Source: Streptomyces cacaoi
GTDB taxonomy: Bacteria > Actinomycetota > Actinomycetes > Streptomycetales > Streptomycetaceae
Assembly: GCF_006539165.1 (NCBI RefSeq)
Contig: NZ_BJMM01000030.1
Location: 30,301-94,300, forward strand
Direction of reading: 5' to 3'
DNA length: 64,000 nt
Below are positions 1 to 9,356 of the stretch, one piece after another. How positions within the stretch are numbered: the first letter of the stretch is position 1; every line of letters starts with the position of its first letter. Made by a program: the position numbers and the translations under genes. The notes under the pieces were generated by a model that had not been told where the DNA came from, made no database searches, and saw only the letters and a program-made list of their open reading frames with translations.

Positions 1-1
1 C

Positions 2-1153
2 AACCTGCCGCTCACCCGCTCGCGGTACGCGCGCGGAAAGGCCGTCAGCGCCCAGGGCGGGTCCGGACTCAGGGTCGCCCTCGGGATCGAGCCCGAGGAC
101 CTGCTCGCCGACCTGCGGACCATCGCGCAGATCTGCCGCGACGACACCCCGCACGAGGAGCTGGAGTTCGTCGACCACGTCGTGCCGGTCAGTGACTTCG
201 CCACTCTCGGCATCCTCGACCGGGCCCTCGATGACCGTCTGGGACAGCCCGCCGATGGACAGATCTCGATCTCGGTACCCGGCGAGCACCAGGCGGCGCA
301 TGCCGAGGCCACCACGTACTTCACTCAGATCAACAGCCGCGAAGCGTACGAGTCAGAAGACTTCTGCCTCGACTACGTCCTCAGCCGGGCTCGGGTCGCG
401 CCTTCGGGCCAGCGTCTGAAGGTGCTGCGCGAGGGGACCGTCACCCTGGCCGGGGACCGCTGGAAGCGTGCCACGGACACGCTCGCCGTCACCCGCGCCG
501 TGAACTGGTTGGAGACCGGGATCCCCATCGGCTCCCGTCGGTTCTTCCTGATGGAGGGAGAGTGGTACGAAGCCGGGTCCGCGTACGTCGAGGAGTGCGC
601 AGCCACGGTGGCAGCGCTGTTCTCCCCTTCGCCCTCCGTCGTCCTCCCTCCCTGGCACGCGAGCGAGTCGGAGAACAGCTACAACAAGAAGGTGGCCGAC
701 GACCGGCCCGGGTGGTGGTGCCTCGACACCAAGAACGTCACCAACCCTCTCCAGCGCAGGGATCAGGTCGAGATCTGCGATCTGCTGCTGCCCGACGGCA
801 CCTTGGTTCTCGTCAAGCGAGCCAGCGGCTCGGGGCCGCTGAGTCACTTGTTCAGTCAGGCCAGGGTGGCCGTGGAGCTCCTCCAGGAATCGGCGGAGGT
901 GCGCGCCCAGTTCGTTGAGAAGGTGGCCTGGCTCAGCGGGGGCAAGCGCATCCTCCCCGAGGACTTCGCCCCGAAGCGGATCGTCCTCGCCATGCTTCTC
1001 AAGAACCGTGAGACTCTCGGCCCGGAGTCCATCTTCTGCTTCTCCCAGATCACCATCGCCCAGACCGCGAAGGCTCTGGCAGCCCGTGGAGTGGCCGTCG
1101 AGGTCATCGGCATCCCGGAGTCCCACGGGGAGGGGCCCTCCCCGGCCCCATGA
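2..1153 (+). CDS. DUF6119 (TIGR04141) family protein, 5' end cut by window
   Basis: The reading frame is open from base 2, so the true start lies upstream; the GTG at 182 is internal. The visible 383 residues match the C-terminal part of the sporadically distributed TIGR04141/DUF6119 family (my recall of its conserved blocks): the NSYNKKVAD segment, LDTKNV, the IEICDLL-type block and VKRASGSGPLSHLFSQ followed by a helix. The biochemical role of the family is not established; patchy occurrence suggests an accessory or defence-type gene. It ends 145 bp before the NACHT ATPase on the same strand. Family call firm, function unknown. Confidence 0.8.
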   Translation, partial: NLPLTRSRYARGKAVSAQGGSGLRVALGIEPEDLLADLRTIAQICRDDTPHEELEFVDHVVPVSDFATLGILDRALDDRLGQPADGQISISVPGEHQAAHAEATTYFTQINSREAYESEDFCLDYVLSRARVAPSGQRLKVLREGTVTLAGDRWKRATDTLAVTRAVNWLETGIPIGSRRFFLMEGEWYEAGSAYVEECAATVAALFSPSPSVVLPPWHASESENSYNKKVADDRPGWWCLDTKNVTNPLQRRDQVEICDLLLPDGTLVLVKRASGSGPLSHLFSQARVAVELLQESAEVRAQFVEKVAWLSGGKRILPEDFAPKRIVLAMLLKNRETLGPESIFCFSQITIAQTAKALAARGVAVEVIGIPESHGEGPSPAP

Positions 1154-1285
1154 GCACCGCCACATGCCGGCACACGACTACTTCTCCCGCGAGACGGAAA
1201 CGGTCACGGTACCCGTCGGCCTTCCCGCCGAATACACCCACGGGTCCGCTGTACAGCGCCCGCCCCACAACGCCCTGAGTCCGCC

Positions 1286-1291
1286 TAGATT
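1286..1291 (+). promoter_or_regulatory. -10 hexamer TAGATT for a probable leaderless start
   Basis: TAGATT ends 6 bases before the ATG at 1298, which would place the transcription start on the start codon. No useful Shine-Dalgarno is present: the GGAG is only one base from the ATG. No convincing -35 element is seen. Confidence 0.4.
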
Positions 1292-1297
1292 CGGAGT

Positions 1298-3970
1298 ATG
1301 ACCAGGCAGGAACTCGCCGAGCAGGACCGGACGTTCAAGCAGGACCGGAAGTTCGAGCAGCGCTACGCGCGGTACGTGACCGACCGGCACAGTCGGCTCA
1401 CCATCTACGGCGTCGATCTCGGCGTCTCCCGGGAATGGCCGCTCCGGGACGCCTACCTCACCCTGGAGGCCGTCCCGGCCGGGGAGTTCGCCCCGCCGGG
1501 ACCGTCCGCCGCCGGTCCCGACGAACCCGCCGCGTGGACCCCCGCACCGGCCCGCCGGGTCGACACGCTGCTCACGGCGGACCGCCGGGTGCTGCTGCGC
1601 GGTGCCGCGGGCTCCGGCAAGACAACGCTCGGCCAGTGGCTGGCTGTCTCCGCCGCGCAGCCGGAGCCCGGCGAGGGGGCACCGGCCGAGCCGGCCGGAC
1701 TCGTACCGTTCGTGCTTCCGCTACGGAGCCTGACCCGGGCCGCCACGCCGCTGCCCCTGCCGCAGGACTTCCTGCCCGCGGCAGGCTGCCCCCTCGCCGC
1801 GGGGCAACCCGACGGCTGGGCGGACCGCGTGCTCGCGGCAGGGCGCGGCCTGCTGCTCGTGGACGGGGTGGACGAGGTGCCCGAGGCCGAGCGCGACCGC
1901 ACCCGGCAGTGGCTGCGCGACCTGGTCACCGCCTACCCCGACAACCGGTTCGTGGTGACCTCGCGCCCCTCCGCCGTGGGCGACGGCTGGCTGCGCGCCG
2001 AGGGCTTCGCCGAACTGTCGCTCGCGCCGATGTCGCCCCGGGACGTGGCGCGCTTCATCTCCCGCTGGCACGCCGCCGCACAGGCCGAGCCAGGGCTGGA
2101 AGAAGCTTTGCTGGACGCCGTACCCGCCAGTCAGGACCTGGCCAGGCTGGCCACCAACCCCCTGATGAGCGGGCTGATCTGCGCCCTGCACCGGGAGCGC
2201 AGAGGCCATCTGCCGCGCGGGCGCAAGGCGCTGTACGACGCGGCGCTCAGCATGCTCCTGGAGCGCCGGGACCGCGAGCGGGACGTCGCCGCGCGCGGCA
2301 GCATCGACCTCGACGAGGAGTCCGTCCGCGAGCTGTTGCAGAAGCTCGCCTACTGGCTCATCCGCAACGGCCGCGCCGAGATGGACCACGCCGAAGCGCA
2401 CGATGTCCTCGGCCGCGCCCTGAAGCTGATGCCGCGCGTCGCCGAACATGGCCCGGTGGAGAGCCTGTTGCGCTTCCTGCTGGAACGCTCGGGCCTGCTG
2501 CGCGAGCCCGTCCCCGGCACGGTCGACTTCCTGCACCGCACCTTCCAGGACTACCTCGGCGCCGCCGAAGCCGTGGAGGAACGCGACTTCGACCTCCTGA
2601 TCGACAACGCCCACCTGGACCAGTGGGAGGACGTGCTGCGCATGGCCGTCGCCCACGCCCGCGCCCGCGAACGCGCAACCCTGCTGCGCGGCCTGCTCGC
2701 CCGCGGCGACGCCGACCCCCGCCGCCGCGCCCGCTTCCACCTCCTGGCCATGGCCTGCCTGGAACACGCCACCCAGCTCGACCCGGAGGTCCGCACGGAG
2801 GTCGAACAGCGCGCGGCCTCCCTGATTCCGCCGCGCAGCGTCGACGAGGCCGAAGTACTGGCCGACCTCGGCCCTGTGGTGCTGCCCCTGCTGCCCGGCC
2901 CGGAGGGGCTCCACGATGACGAGGCGCACGCGGTGGCGCTGACGGCGGCACGCATCGGCGGGGATGCGGCCCTGCCCCTGCTGACCCGGTACTGCGCGGA
3001 ACTCGGGCCGCGCACCGCCCTCCCGCTGTCCGGCAACTGGCACCGGTTCGACACGGTGGAGTACGGGGAGCGGATCATTCGGCCGATCATGGACAGTGAC
3101 ATCAATGCCTTCGTCACCGTGTCGGACCGCGAGCAGCTGGACTTCGTCCGACAGGCAGGCGGTTACCACTCGTTGATGCTGGACGGGGATTTCACCGAGC
3201 GGGAACTGACCGAGGTGCAGTTCACCGACACCTTGACGCACCTGTCGCTGTGGAACAACAACCGCATCGACGACCTCGGCTTCCTGCGCCGGTTCCGACG
3301 GCTGGACCGGCTGCAACTCGTCGGCTGTCCCGGCGTCCGGGACGTCGCACCACTGGCCGGGACGTCCGTGACACGGCTGGTGATGCCGGCTCACACGGCG
3401 ATCTCTGTCCGCGAGCTGAACGCGCTGACCGCCCTGCGGGTCCTGCTCCTCCAGGGAGAACACGGCAGCTGCGACGTGTCGGCCCTGCCGAGCGGGCTCA
3501 ACAACCTCGGTCTGCCCGGCTCCGCACATCATCTGGAGGCCGTCGGCCGTCTCACCGAACTGGACTCCCTGTCCCTGCACTTCCTGGCCGAGCCGCCGAC
3601 TCCCGCCGCCTGGCGGGCCGTCGCCGGACTCGACAAGCTGCGCTATCTGTGCGTCGACCAGGCCCAGTTGCGTGCGCTGAGCACCACGGGCGTGGCGCTT
3701 CCGCAGGTGACGTCGCTCCAGATCTTCCCCGACGGGATCCACGGCCAGGGTGACGGACTGCCTGCCGCCGAGGTGGCGCGAGCCTTCCCCGGCATCAACT
3801 TCCTCAACGCCGCTCGCCCGGGCCCCGGCACCGACCTCACCCCGCTCGCCGGGCCGCCGGCCCTCCGCAGGGTGGACCTGTACCAGCCCGTCCAGTCCGC
3901 CGAGGACATGCACGCCGACGCGCTGGGCCCACAGGTCGAGGTGTCGATCACGCCGCGTCCCCGGGAGTGA
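1298..3970 (+). CDS. NACHT-domain STAND ATPase with C-terminal leucine-rich repeats
   Basis: A protein of 890 residues. A helical N-terminus (about 1-60) with an RLTIYGVDL-type motif is followed by a NACHT NTPase. Walker A is GAAGSGKT at 102-109 and Walker B is LLLVDGVDEV near 185-194, followed by the TSRPSAV sensor. A helical middle runs to about 600, and a Leu-rich repeat-like region lies about 630-870 (TLTHLSLWNNN, LDRLQLVGCP). STAND proteins oligomerise on sensing a ligand; bacterial NACHT proteins include known antiphage sensors, with the C-terminus recognising the trigger. No nuclease or other effector domain is obvious. It follows the DUF6119 gene with a likely own leaderless promoter. 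Confidence 0.85.
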   Translation: MTRQELAEQDRTFKQDRKFEQRYARYVTDRHSRLTIYGVDLGVSREWPLRDAYLTLEAVPAGEFAPPGPSAAGPDEPAAWTPAPARRVDTLLTADRRVLLRGAAGSGKTTLGQWLAVSAAQPEPGEGAPAEPAGLVPFVLPLRSLTRAATPLPLPQDFLPAAGCPLAAGQPDGWADRVLAAGRGLLLVDGVDEVPEAERDRTRQWLRDLVTAYPDNRFVVTSRPSAVGDGWLRAEGFAELSLAPMSPRDVARFISRWHAAAQAEPGLEEALLDAVPASQDLARLATNPLMSGLICALHRERRGHLPRGRKALYDAALSMLLERRDRERDVAARGSIDLDEESVRELLQKLAYWLIRNGRAEMDHAEAHDVLGRALKLMPRVAEHGPVESLLRFLLERSGLLREPVPGTVDFLHRTFQDYLGAAEAVEERDFDLLIDNAHLDQWEDVLRMAVAHARARERATLLRGLLARGDADPRRRARFHLLAMACLEHATQLDPEVRTEVEQRAASLIPPRSVDEAEVLADLGPVVLPLLPGPEGLHDDEAHAVALTAARIGGDAALPLLTRYCAELGPRTALPLSGNWHRFDTVEYGERIIRPIMDSDINAFVTVSDREQLDFVRQAGGYHSLMLDGDFTERELTEVQFTDTLTHLSLWNNNRIDDLGFLRRFRRLDRLQLVGCPGVRDVAPLAGTSVTRLVMPAHTAISVRELNALTALRVLLLQGEHGSCDVSALPSGLNNLGLPGSAHHLEAVGRLTELDSLSLHFLAEPPTPAAWRAVAGLDKLRYLCVDQAQLRALSTTGVALPQVTSLQIFPDGIHGQGDGLPAAEVARAFPGINFLNAARPGPGTDLTPLAGPPALRRVDLYQPVQSAEDMHADALGPQVEVSITPRPRE

Positions 3971-4163
3971 GGCGGGCGGGGCACCTCGACCGGCGGGCGG
4001 GGTACCTCGACCGGCCCGTGCCGGGCCACCGGCGGCGCGGTGGCGGCCCGGCACGGGCGGCACCTCCCATGCTTGCATAATTGCGTATCTGTTTAAGTGT
4101 ATGGTCCGGGTTCGGGTGCCCGGCAGGGCTCCCTACGTTGCCGTTGTTGTGCAAGGAGCCCGC

Positions 4164-5381
4164 ATGTACGCGCCGCGCCACCACCTCACGTGGGGACGCA
4201 CAGATGGGTCGTTCGCCCGGCAACTGCGACGGCGCGCGACAGCGTTGCGGCACACCGACTGGGTTCTCACCGCCGCGGCGCTCGCGCTGACCGTCCTCGG
4301 CGGCGCACTGATCTACTCGGCCAGGGGCGCGGGCACCGCGGCGGCGGGCGGCACGGACGCGGGCGCGTATCTGCTCCGCCAGATGCTGAGCGCCGGCGTC
4401 GGCATCGTGCTGATGGCCGGTCTGGCGCTGTACGGCCTCAACCGGATCGCCCCGCTCGCTCCCGTCCTGTACGGGGTCGGCGTGCTGCTCGTCGCGCTGG
4501 TGCTGACGCCGTTGGGCAACACGGCGAACGGGGCCCAGCGATGGCTCGATCTCGGCGGGGTGGTGCTCCAGCCGACCGAGTTCCTCAAGGTGGCGGTCGT
4601 CCTGTGCGTGGCCATGGTGCTGACCGAGAACCGCACCCTGGACGAGCCGGTGCCGCCGACGGCGCGCCGTGTCCTCGCCGCGCTGGGGCTGGTCGCCGTA
4701 CCGGGTCTGCTGATCCTGCTGACGCCCGACCTGGGGCAGACCCTGGGCATGGGCGTCATCGTCCTCGCCATGCTCTTCGCCGCGGGCGCCGACAGACGCT
4801 GGTTCGCCGGGCTGTCCGCCCTCGTCGTCGTGGCGTGTGTCGCGGTGTGGCAGCTGGATCTGCTGGACGGGTACCAGATGGACCGGTTCGTCGCCTTCCT
4901 CGATCCGGGGCGGGACCCGTCGGGCGTCGGCTACAACACGGAGCAGGCGCGTATCGCCATCGGCTCGGGCGGGCTCACCGGGTACGGGCTGCTCAACGGG
5001 CCGCAGAACGCGGGGCACTTCGTACCCGAGCAGCACACGGACTTCGTCTTCTCCGTCGCCGGAGAGGAGTGGGGGTTCCTCGGTGCCGGTGCCGTGATCG
5101 GACTGATCGGCGTCGTGCTGTGGCGGACGCTGCGCATCGCCCGGCGCAGCTCCGACGCGTTCGGGACGGTCGTGGCCGTCGGCGTGTGCGCCTGGCTGGC
5201 CTTCCAGGCGTTCCAGAACATCGGGATGAACCTCGGGATCATGCCGGTCACCGGTCTGCCCCTGACGTTCGTCAGCTACGGGGGCTCCTCGATGATCGCC
5301 GGATGGGCCGCCATCGGACTGCTGCAAGCCGTGCATCGGCGTACTTGCGCACCGGTGTCCTCGGCCACGGAACATCTCTGA
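4164..5381 (+). CDS. SEDS peptidoglycan glycosyltransferase (RodA/FtsW type)
   Basis: The ATG at 4164 is preceded by AAGGAG with 5-base spacing; the frame is open further upstream but that is GC-driven. The 405-residue product has about ten membrane segments. It has the SEDS signature HTDFVFSVAGEEWG, whose Asp in the large extracytoplasmic loop is the catalytic residue of the family, and the late motif GLPLTFVSYGGSS. SEDS proteins polymerise lipid II glycan strands, normally with a class B PBP, which is not encoded nearby. Forms a two-gene unit with the next SEDS gene, 11 bp downstream. RodA versus FtsW cannot be decided here. Confidence 0.88.
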   Translation: MYAPRHHLTWGRTDGSFARQLRRRATALRHTDWVLTAAALALTVLGGALIYSARGAGTAAAGGTDAGAYLLRQMLSAGVGIVLMAGLALYGLNRIAPLAPVLYGVGVLLVALVLTPLGNTANGAQRWLDLGGVVLQPTEFLKVAVVLCVAMVLTENRTLDEPVPPTARRVLAALGLVAVPGLLILLTPDLGQTLGMGVIVLAMLFAAGADRRWFAGLSALVVVACVAVWQLDLLDGYQMDRFVAFLDPGRDPSGVGYNTEQARIAIGSGGLTGYGLLNGPQNAGHFVPEQHTDFVFSVAGEEWGFLGAGAVIGLIGVVLWRTLRIARRSSDAFGTVVAVGVCAWLAFQAFQNIGMNLGIMPVTGLPLTFVSYGGSSMIAGWAAIGLLQAVHRRTCAPVSSATEHL

Positions 5382-5392
5382 GAGCAGGTCGG

Positions 5393-7063
5393 ATGAGTGT
5401 GCGGCGGAACGGTGCGGGTGTGGCTGCGGGTGCAGGTGCAGGTGCGGTGCAGCGGAAGGCGTCCCCTGCGCCCGGGAAGGCCCCGGCGCGAAAGGTGTCC
5501 TCGGCAGCCGGGAAGTCCGCGGCGACCGAGAAGTCGTCGGCGCGACGGGCGTCCTCGGCGGCCAAGGGGCCCGCGGCGTCGAAGAAAGCCCCGGCCTCCC
5601 AGAAAGCTCAGGTCTCCGGGAAGCCCGCGGCGTCCACGAAGGCCCGGGCGTCCACGAAGGCCCGGGCGTCCACGAAGGCCGCGGCGTCCACGAAGGCTCG
5701 GGCGTCCACGAAGACCGCGGCCACGAAGCCCCCGGCACGGAAGGCATCGCCGGCGCCGAAGAAAGCGCCGGGGCGAAAGGAGTCACCGGCCGCGAAGAAG
5801 TCGTTGGCGCGGAAGAAGTCGCTGGTGCGGCGGGCGGGGCGGCCCGGTGTGCGGGAGCTGTGGCGGCGTCCCGGCACTCCCTACCTCGTGCTGGTGGGCA
5901 GCTGCACCCTGCTGACGGTGTTCGGCCTGATGATGGTGTTCTCCGCGTCCCAGGTCCAGGCGCTCAGCCACGGCCACGGGTCCGCCTTCTACTTCCGCAA
6001 GCAGCTCCTGGCGGCGGCAGCGGGCGCGGTGCTCCTCGTCGCGGCGATGAGGGCCCCGGTGCGGTTGCACCGGAAGGCGGTCTACCCGGTGCTGGGGACG
6101 GCGGTCGTGCTGCTGTGCCTCGTCCAGGTGCCGGGCCTGGGGCAGACGGTCAACGGAAGCACGAACTGGCTGTCCCTCGGCGGCTCCTTCCAGCTCCAGC
6201 CGAGCGAGTTCGCCAAGGTCGCGCTGGTCCTGTGGGGCGCCGACCTCATCGCCCGCAAGGAGTCGCACCGGCTGCTGACCTCGGTGCGCCATCTGCTGCT
6301 GCCGCTGGTGCCCGGGGCGCTCCTGCTGCTCGGACTGGTGCTCATCGGCGGGGACATGGGCACCGCACTCATCCTGTGCTGCGTCCTCTTCAGCCTGCTG
6401 TGGACCGCCGGGACACCGGCTCGCGTCTTCGGCTGGGCCCTCGCGGCGGCAGCGCTCGCCTGCGTCGCCCTGGTGGCGACCACCGCCTACCGGGCCGCGC
6501 GGCTCTCCTGCGTCGGGGCGGTCGACCCGGGCCCGGACGACCAGTGCTGGCAGGCGGTGCACGGTCTGTACGCCTTCGCCGACGGCGGACTGTTCGGCCG
6601 GGGTCTGGGCGCGAGCATGGAGAAGTGGGGGCAACTGCCCGAGCCGCACACGGACTTCGTGCTCGCCATCACCGGGGAGGAGACGGGGCTGGTCGGCACT
6701 CTGACCGTGCTGGCCCTGTACGCGCTGCTCCTGGCGGCCGGGCTGGCGGTGGCCGCGCGCACCGGGGACACCTTCGTACGGCTGACGGCGGTCGGCGTCA
6801 CCACCTGGATCGCGGCACAGTCCACCATCAACATCGGGGGCGCCCTCGGCCTGCTGCCCATCTCCGGGGTACCGCTTCCACTGTTCTCCTACGGCGGCTC
6901 CGCCTTGATCGCCGCCCTGTTCGGGGCCGGGCTGCTCCTCTCGCTCGCACGGTCGCAGGGGACGACGGTGACGGCGCCGCGCCGCGGCAAGCGCACCGGC
7001 CGTGGCGGAAAGTCTCCCGGCGACGGCGGGCGGCGCACCGGCGGCAAGCGCACCGCACGCTGA
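5393..7063 (+). CDS. SEDS glycosyltransferase (FtsW/RodA type) with long Lys/Ala-rich N-terminal tail
   Basis: ATG at 5393 follows the previous stop by 11 bases; GAGAGCAGG lies just upstream. Of 556 residues, the first ~150 are a cytoplasmic tail dominated by Ala, Lys, Ser and Pro, with repeated STKARA units reminiscent of the C-terminal tails of histone H1-like proteins. The rest is a normal SEDS domain beginning near PGTPYLVLVGSC, with the catalytic-loop motif PEPHTDFVLAITGEETG and VPLPLFSYGGSA. A second basic patch ends the protein (KRTGRGGKS). The tail is encoded by an 18-bp tandem repeat, so its length may vary between strains. A nucleoid- or protein-binding role is speculation. Confidence 0.85.
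   Translation: MSVRRNGAGVAAGAGAGAVQRKASPAPGKAPARKVSSAAGKSAATEKSSARRASSAAKGPAASKKAPASQKAQVSGKPAASTKARASTKARASTKAAASTKARASTKTAATKPPARKASPAPKKAPGRKESPAAKKSLARKKSLVRRAGRPGVRELWRRPGTPYLVLVGSCTLLTVFGLMMVFSASQVQALSHGHGSAFYFRKQLLAAAAGAVLLVAAMRAPVRLHRKAVYPVLGTAVVLLCLVQVPGLGQTVNGSTNWLSLGGSFQLQPSEFAKVALVLWGADLIARKESHRLLTSVRHLLLPLVPGALLLLGLVLIGGDMGTALILCCVLFSLLWTAGTPARVFGWALAAAALACVALVATTAYRAARLSCVGAVDPGPDDQCWQAVHGLYAFADGGLFGRGLGASMEKWGQLPEPHTDFVLAITGEETGLVGTLTVLALYALLLAAGLAVAARTGDTFVRLTAVGVTTWIAAQSTINIGGALGLLPISGVPLPLFSYGGSALIAALFGAGLLLSLARSQGTTVTAPRRGKRTGRGGKSPGDGGRRTGGKRTAR
5630..5719 (+). repeat. Five tandem copies of an 18-bp coding repeat
   Basis: Units starting GCGTCCACGAAG recur at 5630, 5648, 5666, 5684 and 5702 inside the basic tail of the second SEDS gene, each coding six residues of the STKARA type. 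The period is a multiple of three, so copy-number change keeps the frame. Confidence 0.9.
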
Positions 7064-7319
7064 GGCGCCGGCCCGCTCACCGAGGCCGGATCCGGCTGTC
7101 GCACCGGCCTCAACCTCACGCCTTGTAACGGGAGTTGAGTGACCATAGGCTGAAGCCGCGGGTCCGGAACGTCGGGCCGTCGGCCGCCGAGGCGGCGTCG
7201 GCACGGAGCCGGAACGGCATCCGAACGGCGTCGGCACGGCGTCAGGCCGGTGCCGGGGCGGTACCGGGACGGCGGCGGGCCCGCGCATCACGGGGAACGG
7301 GGAACGGGGAAGGACACGC
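7064..7319. other. Gene-poor spacer
   Basis: 256 bases after the SEDS pair with no supported gene. Short repeats of the type CGGGGAACGG occur just before the next start. I see no clear terminator or promoter. Confidence 0.5.
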
Positions 7320-7829
7320 ATGTCATCGAGCGGGGAAGGGCCGCTTCTGCCACCGGCCCGGCCGGGCGAGGGCCCGCTGCCGGGGCTCGGAGGGCCACCG
7401 CTGAAGCCCGGCGGCGCCGGCGATCTGGCGTCCTCCCGGGCCGCCAAGAAGAAGGCGGCCGGCTATCTGGAGAACCATCTGGCGCCGGACACGAAGACGG
7501 ACGGCGCACACGCCGATCTCGCCACCTCGGGCGTCACCGGCGCCGTGCCGGACCAGGGCATCCCGCTGAGCCCGTCGGCCATGCAGCGGCCCTCGGGCCC
7601 CTCGATCGCCGGAGGCCCGTTCCAGGGCTGGGCGTTGAGCAAGGGCCTGTCGACCGCGCACGCGGTGTGGGAGCAGCAGGTGAAGAACCTGCTGAACCGG
7701 CTGACCTCGGAGCGGGACGCGCTGCGCGGGGCGAACACCACGATCCACGGCAACGACGGCGACACCGGCCGGCGCCTCCGGTCGGCGGCGACCGACCCTC
7801 CGCTGCCCAGCAAGCTGAACGACTACTGA
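7320..7829 (+). CDS. Small soluble protein, possible type VII secretion partner
   Basis: ATG at 7320 with GGGGAAGGA upstream. The 169 residues have a Pro/Gly-rich N-terminus and a helical C-terminal half (GWALSKGLSTAHAVWEQQVKN, then LLNRLTSERDALRGAN) that resembles ESX-associated helical proteins more than any enzyme. No signal peptide or membrane segment. It is first in a set with the WxG-containing protein and the LpqN-like protein. I do not recognise a named family with certainty; the secretion link is contextual. Confidence 0.6.
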   Translation: MSSSGEGPLLPPARPGEGPLPGLGGPPLKPGGAGDLASSRAAKKKAAGYLENHLAPDTKTDGAHADLATSGVTGAVPDQGIPLSPSAMQRPSGPSIAGGPFQGWALSKGLSTAHAVWEQQVKNLLNRLTSERDALRGANTTIHGNDGDTGRRLRSAATDPPLPSKLNDY

Positions 7830-7983
7830 GCGCGGGCGGAAGCGGAAGGCACCGGGGACGCCGGGTGCGCCGGGACGCGAGGAGCACCGGAACGCCGGGC
7901 GCCCCGGAGGACCGGGCGCTCCGGGGCGCCGGGAGCACGGGGAACGCGGGAAGCACGGGGAACGCGGGGAGCACGGTGGCATC

Positions 7984-9288
7984 GTGACGCTGACGTACTA
8001 CGACATCATGAACACGAGCCTGTCGAGCCTGACCGACGCCTGGCACGCCTGGCGGAAGATGGGCGACAAGTTCGGTGATCTACAAGGCGAATACGCCTCA
8101 CACGTCCAGGGGCTGTCCAACGGCAGCTGGCAGGGCGCGGCCTACGAGCTGTTCGGCAGCGCGTCCGACAACTCCTACCGGGAGTTCGGCGCCGCCAGGA
8201 CCGAGGCGCATGCCGTCGCCTCCATCCTGGAGGACGCGCACGAGGGCCTGACGGCGTGGAAGAAGGCGCTCAAGGCATACGTCGGGGAGCTGCGCGACAA
8301 GGGCTACACGGTCAGCGACCGCGGCAAGGTCTCCTACACGGTCGACGCCGAGGAGAAGCGGAGCCTGGTGCAGTCCGGCGACTGGCAGGAGATCATGGAG
8401 CGGGTCGAGAAGGCCGACTCCGAGATCAAGAAGGCCGTCAAGAACATCAACGCGTTCGACGAGGGCATCCAACTCGCCCTGGTCGCCGCCGTCACGGAGA
8501 AGAAGGACAAGGGCGCGCCCGGCGGTTTCAACGGGGACGCCAAGGACTGGGTGCCGAAGAGCGCGGGGCACAAGGGCGGCGGCAAGGACGGCGGGGACGG
8601 CAAGGACGGAGGCTGGAAGGCCGACGGCTCGATGGATCTGACGGGCCCGGACGCCGACGCCTCCGCTTCCGGTGTCGGCTACGGCATGCAGGGCATGGCC
8701 AAGGCGTATGTCGACCTCGCCCATTTCACGGCGGAAGGGTCGGTCAGCAACGGCGACGTCAAACTGTCCGGGCTGGTCGATGTCTACGGGGGCGCCCGCG
8801 GCAGCGCGAGCTACGGGATGACGGACCAGGGTGTCTGGGGCGAGGCCGAGGTGTCGGCGGGGTCCCGGGCCATGGTCGAGGGCCGTATCGAGTCCGGGCA
8901 TCTCGGCGCCTACGGCCGGGGGAGCAGGTTCGGCGGCGCGGAGGCCGCGGCGAACGTCGCCGTCGGCCGGGACCAGACCGGCCTCGGGCTCAAGGCGTTC
9001 GCCGGGGAGAAACAGACCGTCGCGGTCGGCGCGGAGGCCGGCGGCATCGGTATCGGCGGCACGGCGGAGACCTGGGAGGGCGAGGGCGCCGAAGGGTTCA
9101 TCGGCTGGAAGAAGGACGACAACGGCGCCTGGCACTTCAAGGGCAAGCTGGGCTTCACCCCGATCGTCCCGGTCGGGGGCGCGGCCGGTGTGGAGGTCAC
9201 CGTCGATCCGGGCAAGGTGGCCGACACCGCGAAGGATGTGGCGGGTTCGGTGGCACACGGCTTCGGCAAGCTGAAGAACGTCTTCTGA
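7984..9288 (+). CDS. WxG-motif protein with Gly-rich C-terminal domain, candidate type VII secreted effector
   Basis: GTG start at 7984; 434 residues. The first ~170 residues are helical with a WQG turn at 49-51, as in WXG100/LXG-type ESX substrates, with no Sec signal. A Gly/Lys/Asp linker (about 198-217) leads to a Gly/Ala-rich domain (about 230-410) of short alternating hydrophobic strands, for example YGGARGSASYG and VAVGAEAGGIGIGG, looking like a repetitive beta structure. No toxin catalytic motif is evident. The upstream small helical protein and the downstream LpqN-like protein could be partner and chaperone. No ESX core gene is in the window. Confidence 0.6.
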   Translation: MTLTYYDIMNTSLSSLTDAWHAWRKMGDKFGDLQGEYASHVQGLSNGSWQGAAYELFGSASDNSYREFGAARTEAHAVASILEDAHEGLTAWKKALKAYVGELRDKGYTVSDRGKVSYTVDAEEKRSLVQSGDWQEIMERVEKADSEIKKAVKNINAFDEGIQLALVAAVTEKKDKGAPGGFNGDAKDWVPKSAGHKGGGKDGGDGKDGGWKADGSMDLTGPDADASASGVGYGMQGMAKAYVDLAHFTAEGSVSNGDVKLSGLVDVYGGARGSASYGMTDQGVWGEAEVSAGSRAMVEGRIESGHLGAYGRGSRFGGAEAAANVAVGRDQTGLGLKAFAGEKQTVAVGAEAGGIGIGGTAETWEGEGAEGFIGWKKDDNGAWHFKGKLGFTPIVPVGGAAGVEVTVDPGKVADTAKDVAGSVAHGFGKLKNVF

Positions 9289-9356
9289 CAGGCGTCCTGG
9301 AAGAGACGGGGCACCGGCTGTTCCGTCGCGAGTCCCGTCGCGAAAGAGGTGTGGGG

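Noticed and set aside
1721..4078. Very long open frame antisense to the NACHT gene (785 codons)
   Set aside because: The plus-strand frame has NACHT motifs and normal codon bias; the antisense frame has no recognisable domain. High GC makes antisense frames stay open.
3750..4163. N-terminal extension of the first SEDS gene
   Set aside because: It overlaps the end of the NACHT gene in another frame, has no domain, and ATG 4164 has a good ribosome site.
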